A program made the translations under genes and the position numbers. Shown in pieces: positions 26,301-33,125 of a stretch of DNA of 33,125 nucleotides. The notes below the pieces were generated by a model. That model was not told the origin of the DNA. It worked only from the letters and a program-made list of their open reading frames with translations, and ran no database searches. Within the stretch, counting starts at the first letter, position 1, and every line of letters starts with the position of its first letter. Origin of the DNA: Actinomycetes bacterium (GTDB lineage: Bacteria > Actinomycetota > Thermoleophilia > RBG-16-64-13). The stretch spans positions 1 to 33,125 of the forward strand of contig JAJZQZ010000009.1 in NCBI GenBank assembly GCA_021802965.1, in the 5' to 3' direction.

Positions 26301-29300
26301 CCCACCCTTGCTCCTCGCACATCTCCGACCAACATGGGGATGGCCCTCCTGGCGAACCTGGTGGCGCACGACTTCGGCTATATCTCCACGGGCGAGCTCC
26401 TGCGCAAGACGGACCGGACCCTGAAGACGATGGAGAGGCTCGAGCGCTTTCGAGGTCATTTCTTCAACTGGTACGACACGCGCACCCTGGAGCCGCTGAA
26501 CCCGCGGTACATCTCCTCGGTCGACAGCGGCAACCTGGTCGCAAGTCTTCTCGCGCTGCGCGCAGGCCTGGCCGAGTTGAAGGATCAACCGGTCCTGGGC
26601 CGCCGGCCCCTCCAAGGCCTCGAGGACACCCTGGTGGTACTCGCTTCCCATGTGCCATCGCCTGCTGTGCCTGCCCTGGAGAGCCGGATCAAGTCCATGC
26701 AGAAGGTGGTCGCTTCGGCGAATGCGGACCCGCCGTCAGCGAAGACCACACAGGCCGTCCTGGACGAGCTCCTGGGCACCGCAAAGGAATTGACCGCGGC
26801 GCCGCCGGGAGAGGGCGAAGGCGAGTACCGCTACTGGGCGAACGCTCTGTATCGCCAGTGCCGGCGGCTGCGTGACGACCTGACGTCGTTGACCAAGGGA
26901 TCCGCTGGCTTCGCCGCTCTCCCCACGCTGGGCGAGGTCGCCGCGGCCGACGACGCCGACCGCCCGCTGCAGCCCCACGCCCGCTTGTCGGGGGCGCAGA
27001 AGCGCATGAGGGTCATCGACCGGCTGATCGCCCGCTGCCATGAGCTGTCGGCCATGGATTTCGACTTCCTCTACGACCCGGCCCGCGACCTGCTGAGCAT
27101 CGGTTACGACATGGCCGAACGACGGCGGGATCCCGGCTGGTACGACCTGCTCGCGTCCGAAGCCCGGCTGACGAGCTTCCTCCTCATAGCTGAGGGGCAG
27201 GTTCCTCAAGAACACTGGTTCGCCCTGGGCCGCCTGCTCACCAGTCACGGCGGGGACATGAGCTTGATCTCGTGGAGCGGCTCGATGTTCGAGTACCTCA
27301 TGCCGCAGCTGTTCCTGGCCACATACGAGAACACGCTGCTGGATCAAGCGTGCCGGGCGGCCGTCTCCCGACAGATCGAGTACGGGCACCACCGCCACGT
27401 TCCGTGGGGCATCTCGGAGTCGTGCTACAACGCCGTGGATATGAACCAGATCTATCAGTACCGGGCGTTCGGCGTGCCGGGCCTGGGCTTCAAGCGCGGT
27501 TTGGCCGAGGATCTGGTGATCGCTCCCTACGCGACGGCTCTCGCCTTGACCGTCTCACCCCGGGACGCGTGCCGCAATCTGCAGGTCCTCGCGACCGAGG
27601 GCTTTCTTGGCGGATACGGCTTGTACGAGGCCGTCGACTACACGCCGACTCGGGTGCTCCCGGGCACGGACCGAGCCATCGTCCGCTGCTTCATGGCCCA
27701 CCACCAGGGCATGAGCCTGGTCGCTCTCGCTCATGTCCTTCTCGACGGACCCATACAACGCCGGTTCAGCTCCGATCCGCTGGTCCGGACCACCGACCTT
27801 CTGCTGCAAGAACGCGTGCCGAAGAACGCCCTGGCCCTGCAGCAGCGCGCGGGCGAGGTGGGTGAGGGCCACGTCGTCGTACCCGAGATGGGCGCGGTCC
27901 ATCGCGTGTTGACCGACCCGAGCTCGCCCCTGCCTGAAGTCCACCTGTTGTCCAACGGCCGCTACCATGTCATGGCCACCCACGCGGGCGGCGGCTACAG
28001 CCGCTGGCGCGACCTGGCGGTGACCCGCTGGCGCGAAGATGCCACGTGCGACGCGTACGGGACGTTCATCTACCTCCGCGATCGCAACACCGGGCGGTAC
28101 TGGTCGACCGCCTACCAGCCGACCAGGGCCAAGCCGGATCGGTACGAGGCGGTCTTCGTGCAGGCGCGGGCCGAATACCGTAGGGCGGATCGGGGCATCG
28201 AGGCGCACACCGAGATCAGCGTGTCACCCGAAGACGACGTCGAGGTGCGCCGCGTCACGCTCACGAACCTGACCGACGACCCCCGCGACATCGAGGTGAC
28301 GAGTTACGCCGAGGTCGTCATGGCCCCATTGAACGCCGACCTGGCCCATCGCGCCTTCAGCAACTTGTTCGTGCAGACCGAGGTCATTCCCGACGAGGGA
28401 GCCATCCTCTGCCGGAGACGGCCGCGTACTCCCGGGGAGGAGACGCCGTGGATGTTCCACCTCTTGGTGGTCCCGGGAGGGGCGGCCGGCGAGACCTCGT
28501 GCGAGACCGATCGAGCCCGATTCATAGGGCGCGGCAGGACGGCCGCGGACCCGGCGGCATTCGACGACGGCGGCGGGACGACCCTGTCGAACACCGAGGG
28601 GCCGGTCCTCGACCCCATTGTGGCCGTTCGCAGCCTGGTGAGACTGTCGCCCGACGAGTCGGCGACGGTGCACCTGATCTCCGGAGTCGCCGAGACCCGC
28701 GACGCCGCGCTGGACATGCTCGTGAAGTATCGGGATCGCCGTTTCGTCGAGCGGGCCTTCGAGATGTCCTGGTTCCACAGCCAGGAGGTCCTGCGTCTGC
28801 TCAATGTCACCGAGGCCGACGCCCAGATCTACGGCAGACTGGCTGCTTCGGTGATCCACGCGAACGGTCTCAGGCGGGCGGGCCCCAGCGTCCTCGCCCG
28901 CAATCGCCTCGGCCAGCCGGGGCTCTGGCGCTTCGGTATCTCAGGCGACCTTCCCATCGTCCTCGTGCGCATCGGAGACTCGAGTCGCATCGACCTGGTG
29001 AAGGAGGCGCTGCTCGCCCATGCCTACTGGAGGTTCAAGGGCCTGACGGCCGATCTGGTCATACTCAACGAGGACTTCTCGGGCTACCGCGCGGTGCTGC
29101 AAGACGAGATCACGAGCCTGATCAACACCGGACCCGAGGCGTCCATCGTCGATAAGCCCGGCGGGGTCTTCGTGCGCCGTGCAGAAGGGCTGTCGGAAGA
29201 AGACCGGGTGCTCTTCCAGACCGTCGCCCGCGTGGTGCTCGTCGGCACGGGGGAGACTTTCGCCGATCAGGTGCGCCGCCGCGGCCCGGCCGAGGCCGTT

Positions 29301-31781
29301 CCCAAGGCCTTCGAGCCGTCGCGTCAATCGGCGCCGGAGACGATCAGCCCCCTGCCGTCTCCCGAGCGCATCTTCTTCAACGGGCTGGGGGGCTTCACCG
29401 CCGACGGCCACGAGTACGTCGTCAGCCTGGAGCCGGGCCGCACCACGCCCGCTCCGTGGGCCAACGTCATCGCGAGCCCGTACATCGGCACGGTCGTCAG
29501 CGAGAGCGGAAGCTCGTACACGTGGGTGGAGAACGCGCACGAATCCCGCCTGACCACGTTCCACAACGACCCGGTCAGCGACGGCACAGGGGAGGCCTTC
29601 TACGTCCGCGACGAGGAGACGGGCATGTTCTGGTCACCGACGCCCCTGCCGGCTCCGGGTCGGTCGGGATACGTCGCCCGGCACGGCTTCGGCTACACGG
29701 TGTTCGAGCACGATGAGTCCGGCATCTTCTCCGAGCTCTCGACCTACGTCGCGATGGATGCGCCGGTGAAGTTCGTGTCGGTGAAGCTTCGCAACCACTC
29801 CGGCCGGGCGCGGCGGCTGACTCTTTCGGGCTATTGGGAGCTGGTGCTGGGCGAGTGGCGACACGCGAACCTCATGCACGTCGTGACGGAGAAGGACCCA
29901 CACACCGGCGCCATCTTCGCGCGCAACGCCTACGCCCGTGTCCGGCCTGAGCGCGTGGTCTTCGTAAATTCTAGCGAGGCCATGCGCACCGTCACCGGCA
30001 ACCGGACCGAGTTCATCGGACGCAACGGATCGCTCGCCGACCCGGCCGCCATGCACCAAGCGCGTCTGTCGGGCAAGACCGGCGCCGGCTTCGATCCCTG
30101 CGTAGCCATGCAGACCCGTATCGAACTGGCGGACGGGCAGGAGCGGGTGGTGGTGTTCGTCATCGGGGCCGCGGACGAACCCGAGAGGGCGCGGGAACTG
30201 GTCCAGAGATTCAGCGGCCCGGCAGGCGCTCGCGCGGCCCTGGAGGCTGTCTGGGGGCATTGGAACCACGCGCTCGGGGCGGTGTACGTCGAGACACCGG
30301 ATCGCGCGTTCGACGTCCTGGTCAACGGCTGGCTGGTCTACCAGACCCTCTCGTGCCGATACTGGGGGCGCAGCGGGTACTACCAATCGGGCGGCGCGTA
30401 TGGCTTCCGAGACCAGCTGCAGGATGCCATGGCCCTTCTTCACGCCACGCCCTGGCTGGCGCGCGAGCATCTGCTGCGCTCGGCGGAGCGTCAGTTCCGC
30501 GAAGGAGACGTGCAGCACTGGTGGCATCCGCCCGAGGGACAAGGCGTGCGCACCCATTCTTCCGACGACTATCTGTGGCTGCCGTACGCGACCTGCAGAT
30601 ACGTGCGGACCACCGGGGATACCGGAGTGCTGGACGAGCAGGTGCACTTCCTCGAAGGCCGGGAGCTGAGCCCGGAAGAAGAATCCTACTACGATCAGCC
30701 TCAGCGATCGGCTGAAGCGGCGACATTGTACGAGCACTGTGTCCGTTCCATCCGGCATGGGCTACGCTTCGGCAGCCACGGTCTGCCGCTGATGGGCGCG
30801 GGCGACTGGAACGACGGCATGAACATGGTCGGCCACGAGGGCAAGGGAGAGAGCGTGTGGCTGGCCTGGTTCCTCCTCGACGGCCTGCAACGGTTCGGAC
30901 GCCTTGCCGCGGGCCGGGGAGATGATGAGACGGAGCGACTGTGCGCCGTTCAGGCGGAGGAGCTTCGCGCGAACATAGAGACGCATGCCTGGGATGGCGA
31001 ATGGTACAGGCGGGCCTATTTCGACAACGGTACGCCTCTGGGTTCTTCGACCAATGTCGAGTGCAGGATCGACTCGATCAGCCAGAGCTGGGCCGTGATC
31101 TCCGGCGCCGGAGATCCTCTCCGTGCGCGGCAAGCCATGGCGGCTGTGGACAGGCTCCTGGTCGACCGTGACGCGCGCCTCGTCAAGTTGCTCGATCCGC
31201 CCTTCGACACGTCCGCATTGGAGCCGGGATACATCAAGGGGTACGTGCCCGGCGTGCGGGAGAACGGGGGGCAGTACACGCACGCGGCCCTGTGGGCCAC
31301 GATGGCGTTCGCCATGTTGGGCGACGTCGACCGGGCCTGGGAGTTGTTCTCGATGCTCAACCCCATCCACCATGGGGAGGATCCAGAAAAGGTCGAGCTC
31401 TACAAGGTCGAGCCGTACGTCGTATCCGCCGACATCTACGCGGCCCCACCGCATCGGGGTCGAGGCGGCTGGAGCTGGTACACGGGGGCGGCCGGTTGGA
31501 TGTACCGATTGGGGGTGGAGACTCTCATCGGACTCAGCCTAGAGGTGGACAAGCTGCGCTTTGCGCCTCTGACCCCGCAGGACTGGGAGTCGTGCAAAGT
31601 CCACTACCGCTATCGGGACACCTTCTACCACATCACCATCATGCGGGTCGAGAAGACGCCCGAGCCGCTGGTCCGCGCCGTCCTGGATGGCGTGGAACTG
31701 CACCAGGACGAGTCCGGCCGGGCCACCATCCCATTGGTGGACGATCATCGGGACCACAATGCCGAGGTGCTTCTGAGCTGA
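23319..31781 (+). CDS. ndvB: Cyclic beta-1,2-glucan synthase-like protein (NdvB/ChvB type: glycosyltransferase, glucoamylase-like and GH94 modules)
   Basis: 2820-aa ORF; GT region VVVPTLLGNEEDVSELLEGLEIRYLGNRDPNLYFALLTDF...TLDTDTQLPRDAAYRLVGNMAHPLNRP; GTRGDWQ-like RRHRWTRGDWQLARWLLPRVP; SYxxxGxxxxWRDLAVTRWREDATCDAYGTFIYLRD; C-terminal GAYGFRDQLQDAMALLHATPWLAREHLLRSAERQFREGDVQHWWHPP...GAGDWNDGMNMVG. Homologous-looking coding extends 5' of the annotated TTG. Confidence 0.93.
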   Translation: MLAENERLVRAAHDVVAAAAVPGRPVLPAEAWLLDNFYLIEEQIVLARRHLPQKYSGQLPRLSDGPLEGFPRIYHVALELISHQDGRIDRDNCTAFLSAYQSVEPLDLGELWAFPIMLRLALLENVRRVGVRIAERREERDAAVVWADRMLEIADREPRQLIHVLAEFAATDAPLTAPFVADFYARLQAREPAMLFVQNWLEHRLSEQDETAAQLLEAASRTAATDQISIANSVGSLRFVSAMEWGRFVEMLSLVELWLHMDPAGVYPLQDFPTRDRYRHAVEEVAKGSVKSELEVARAAVTLADRAVGRGAKDRTAHVGYYLVGQGRSLLEQEVDCKVSTAVQVARATRRLRLPLYLAPVLFLAVLADAFLLVYLGSLDRGVGVSVFFALVGLVSATALVVPIVNMFVTITVPPRSLPRLDFSLGIPPEHRTMVVVPTLLGNEEDVSELLEGLEIRYLGNRDPNLYFALLTDFRDAGQPDAPGDDTLIALAREGIEALNEAYGEDRPGIFYLFHRPRVWNPHEQVWMGYERKRGKLEQFNALLLQARSDDPHPGDASPFSHVVGDLSVLGSIRYVITLDTDTQLPRDAAYRLVGNMAHPLNRPVYDGEKARIVEGYGILQPRTSISITSTGGSWFTRLFAGETGIDPYTRQVSDVYQDLFGEGSFVGKGIYDVEAFSQAVHGRFPENLILSHDLVEGCYARSGLVTDVDLIEEHPLTYPMEASRRHRWTRGDWQLARWLLPRVPGADEVLRRNPLSALSAWKLFDNLRRSLVPAALVALLVGGWLWAGGPSWVWTLLAIGALFLPVLLNWAVELARKPEGRGWLSHFEQAARSGARPLLRALLTLVFLPYDALIFLDAIVRVSVKSLHTRQGLLLWHLPSYSRRNASRTPWDFLREMWAAPALAVALLMVTVVIPETRIGDRAFVIPVLVLWLAAPFVGWWISRPIRPPVARLSVGQQAFLRALSRRTWRFFTDFVGPEHNWLPPDNFQEHPVPTLAPRTSPTNMGMALLANLVAHDFGYISTGELLRKTDRTLKTMERLERFRGHFFNWYDTRTLEPLNPRYISSVDSGNLVASLLALRAGLAELKDQPVLGRRPLQGLEDTLVVLASHVPSPAVPALESRIKSMQKVVASANADPPSAKTTQAVLDELLGTAKELTAAPPGEGEGEYRYWANALYRQCRRLRDDLTSLTKGSAGFAALPTLGEVAAADDADRPLQPHARLSGAQKRMRVIDRLIARCHELSAMDFDFLYDPARDLLSIGYDMAERRRDPGWYDLLASEARLTSFLLIAEGQVPQEHWFALGRLLTSHGGDMSLISWSGSMFEYLMPQLFLATYENTLLDQACRAAVSRQIEYGHHRHVPWGISESCYNAVDMNQIYQYRAFGVPGLGFKRGLAEDLVIAPYATALALTVSPRDACRNLQVLATEGFLGGYGLYEAVDYTPTRVLPGTDRAIVRCFMAHHQGMSLVALAHVLLDGPIQRRFSSDPLVRTTDLLLQERVPKNALALQQRAGEVGEGHVVVPEMGAVHRVLTDPSSPLPEVHLLSNGRYHVMATHAGGGYSRWRDLAVTRWREDATCDAYGTFIYLRDRNTGRYWSTAYQPTRAKPDRYEAVFVQARAEYRRADRGIEAHTEISVSPEDDVEVRRVTLTNLTDDPRDIEVTSYAEVVMAPLNADLAHRAFSNLFVQTEVIPDEGAILCRRRPRTPGEETPWMFHLLVVPGGAAGETSCETDRARFIGRGRTAADPAAFDDGGGTTLSNTEGPVLDPIVAVRSLVRLSPDESATVHLISGVAETRDAALDMLVKYRDRRFVERAFEMSWFHSQEVLRLLNVTEADAQIYGRLAASVIHANGLRRAGPSVLARNRLGQPGLWRFGISGDLPIVLVRIGDSSRIDLVKEALLAHAYWRFKGLTADLVILNEDFSGYRAVLQDEITSLINTGPEASIVDKPGGVFVRRAEGLSEEDRVLFQTVARVVLVGTGETFADQVRRRGPAEAVPKAFEPSRQSAPETISPLPSPERIFFNGLGGFTADGHEYVVSLEPGRTTPAPWANVIASPYIGTVVSESGSSYTWVENAHESRLTTFHNDPVSDGTGEAFYVRDEETGMFWSPTPLPAPGRSGYVARHGFGYTVFEHDESGIFSELSTYVAMDAPVKFVSVKLRNHSGRARRLTLSGYWELVLGEWRHANLMHVVTEKDPHTGAIFARNAYARVRPERVVFVNSSEAMRTVTGNRTEFIGRNGSLADPAAMHQARLSGKTGAGFDPCVAMQTRIELADGQERVVVFVIGAADEPERARELVQRFSGPAGARAALEAVWGHWNHALGAVYVETPDRAFDVLVNGWLVYQTLSCRYWGRSGYYQSGGAYGFRDQLQDAMALLHATPWLAREHLLRSAERQFREGDVQHWWHPPEGQGVRTHSSDDYLWLPYATCRYVRTTGDTGVLDEQVHFLEGRELSPEEESYYDQPQRSAEAATLYEHCVRSIRHGLRFGSHGLPLMGAGDWNDGMNMVGHEGKGESVWLAWFLLDGLQRFGRLAAGRGDDETERLCAVQAEELRANIETHAWDGEWYRRAYFDNGTPLGSSTNVECRIDSISQSWAVISGAGDPLRARQAMAAVDRLLVDRDARLVKLLDPPFDTSALEPGYIKGYVPGVRENGGQYTHAALWATMAFAMLGDVDRAWELFSMLNPIHHGEDPEKVELYKVEPYVVSADIYAAPPHRGRGGWSWYTGAAGWMYRLGVETLIGLSLEVDKLRFAPLTPQDWESCKVHYRYRDTFYHITIMRVEKTPEPLVRAVLDGVELHQDESGRATIPLVDDHRDHNAEVLLS

Positions 31782-31816
31782 ACGGGCGTACTAACGGGGC
31801 TTCCCAAACTGGCTAT

Positions 31817-32398
31817 TCAGCGCGCGCCCAGCTCTTTGAGATACGCGATGGTGGCGTCCAAGTCCGGGTCGGTCATCCGCCAGCGCGGCATCGTCTCGTC
31901 CAGGGGCCTGCCGCTCTCATCCAGTCCGTCTCGGATAGCTGTGCGAATAGTCGCGTCCGTGAAGCCGGCTTTGACAAGTGCGTCGTAGGTGATGTCGGGC
32001 GCGTCGATCGCCGTTCCGGTCATCATCTTGATCTTTCCGCCCCGGCCGCCGGCGCCGTGGCATGATCCGCATCCTCGGCCGCCCATCATGAGCGATCCCT
32101 GCGCCACGGGAGAGGCGGAGCGCGAGATGCTCTGACCGTCAGAGCCCACTCCCGTGAGATAGATGCGCTCGCCCGCCGATGAGTAGCTGGTCCCTCCCGA
32201 CCCCCCGCCCATCATGCCCCCGGGGCCGCTGCCCGTCCCGCCGTTCCCCATCATGCCTCCGCCGCTCGAACCGGCGCTCGAACCGCCGCCGTACAAGCCG
32301 CCCGAGCTGCCGCCGGAACTGGAGCATCCCGCCATGCCTGCCGCGACGAGTGCGCCTAGGCAGGCCATCACGACAACCAAGAATGCGTGCCGACACAT
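31817..32398 (-). CDS. Mono-heme c-type cytochrome lipoprotein with Gly/Met/Ser-rich linker
   Basis: Signal and lipobox-like AGMAGC; low-complexity GGGMMGNGGTGSGPGGMMGGGSGG; heme motif CGSCH; C-terminal MPRWRMTDPDLDATIAYLKEL typical of cytochrome c. Confidence 0.88.
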   Translation of the reverse strand: MCRHAFLVVVMACLGALVAAGMAGCSSSGGSSGGLYGGGSSAGSSGGGMMGNGGTGSGPGGMMGGGSGGTSYSSAGERIYLTGVGSDGQSISRSASPVAQGSLMMGGRGCGSCHGAGGRGGKIKMMTGTAIDAPDITYDALVKAGFTDATIRTAIRDGLDESGRPLDETMPRWRMTDPDLDATIAYLKELGAR

Positions 32399-32445
32399 GA
32401 CCGATCCTTTCGCCGAGGCTCAGGAGCTGCCTGTACGCGGGGTTC

Positions 32446-32952
32446 CTAGGTCGCGCCGAGCGCCCGCAACTCCCCGAGTGCCACCTGTGCCCGCGAAGAG
32501 ATGACCTCGCTGGCGTCGGTATCGCCAAGCACGGCCTGCACGGGCTCGAGGATGCCCCGCACGACCGAGTTCCGCTTGGACAGGTCGGCGAAGACGTGGT
32601 GGGAGGCCTCCCGCAGGCCCTTGGACCCTGCCTCCTCGGTCAGCGCCTGCAATACGGCTGGTATGGAACGGTATCCGATGTTGATGAGGCCGATCGCGGC
32701 CAGCCAGCGCATGTCGGATTTGTCATCGGCGAGCAGCGAGACCAGGCCGGGGATCGCCGATCGATCGGGGATCTCGGTCAGCGCCTTGGCGGCCTCCCAG
32801 CGAACCCGGCTCTGAGGACTCCGGAGCTGCTCGATCAACCCCGGCAGAGCGGGGTCCCCCATGGCCGTCAGCGTGTCTCGGGCCCGCTGACGCGTCTTTC
32901 CATCGGAGTCTCCGAGCTGGGCGAGCAGCCGTTCCGTTGTTTCCGAGGCCAT
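32446..32952 (-). CDS. HEAT-repeat domain protein
   Basis: Repeats: ALPGLIEQLRSPQSRVRWEAAKALTEI, AIPGLVSLLADDKSDMRWLAAIGLINI, SIPAVLQALTEEAG. Confidence 0.85.
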   Translation of the reverse strand: MASETTERLLAQLGDSDGKTRQRARDTLTAMGDPALPGLIEQLRSPQSRVRWEAAKALTEIPDRSAIPGLVSLLADDKSDMRWLAAIGLINIGYRSIPAVLQALTEEAGSKGLREASHHVFADLSKRNSVVRGILEPVQAVLGDTDASEVISSRAQVALGELRALGAT

Positions 32953-33125
32953 CCGTCAGCCCCGCGGTGCGCTTGTCATCATGACCTCCGGTCCGGATGC
33001 GGGGCGACCACTCGAAGCGGTCGCCCCCACTGGTTTCGCACCTCACCGACGCTGGTCTGTCTGGTCAGGTTTCTGCGAGGGTGGGCTCGGCCGCTCTACT
33101 GGGACTGCTCGCTGGTGCAGAAGGC

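Overview
This is a GC-rich window from what looks like an anaerobic, redox-specialised bacterium; taxonomy cannot be fixed from the sequence alone. Order of contents: a two-module HdrA-like electron-transfer flavoprotein; an MvhD-ferredoxin fusion that the ORF track truncates because it appears to be a selenoprotein (in-frame TGA at 3352-3354 in the context CNW-TGA-GYSAADLAG, followed by a SECIS-like hairpin); a convergent UroD/MtaA-like methyltransferase; a molybdopterin oxidoreductase; a six-heme SLH-domain cytochrome with a perfect CRP-type palindrome upstream; a Ku-LigD NHEJ operon with a DUF3309-like small protein; SDR and DoxX genes; a C_GCAxxG_C_C redox protein and a flavodoxin-fold reductase that both look interrupted (TGA, frameshift, TAG) while homologous-looking coding sequence continues; an operon of an Fe-S/GltD-like flavoprotein with two tandem paralogous membrane proteins; an M48 protease; a DUF3553-like protein; a DUF2269-like membrane protein; TatA; a giant (>2800 aa) NdvB-like cyclic beta-glucan synthase; a cytochrome c lipoprotein; and a HEAT-repeat protein. 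Strongest leads are the Sec-MvhD, the undescribed-looking Fe-S flavoprotein/membrane-paralog operon, and the in-frame TAG with conserved downstream coding. I saw no CRISPR array, tRNA, rRNA or transposase. Family calls are by motif recognition; no searches were run.
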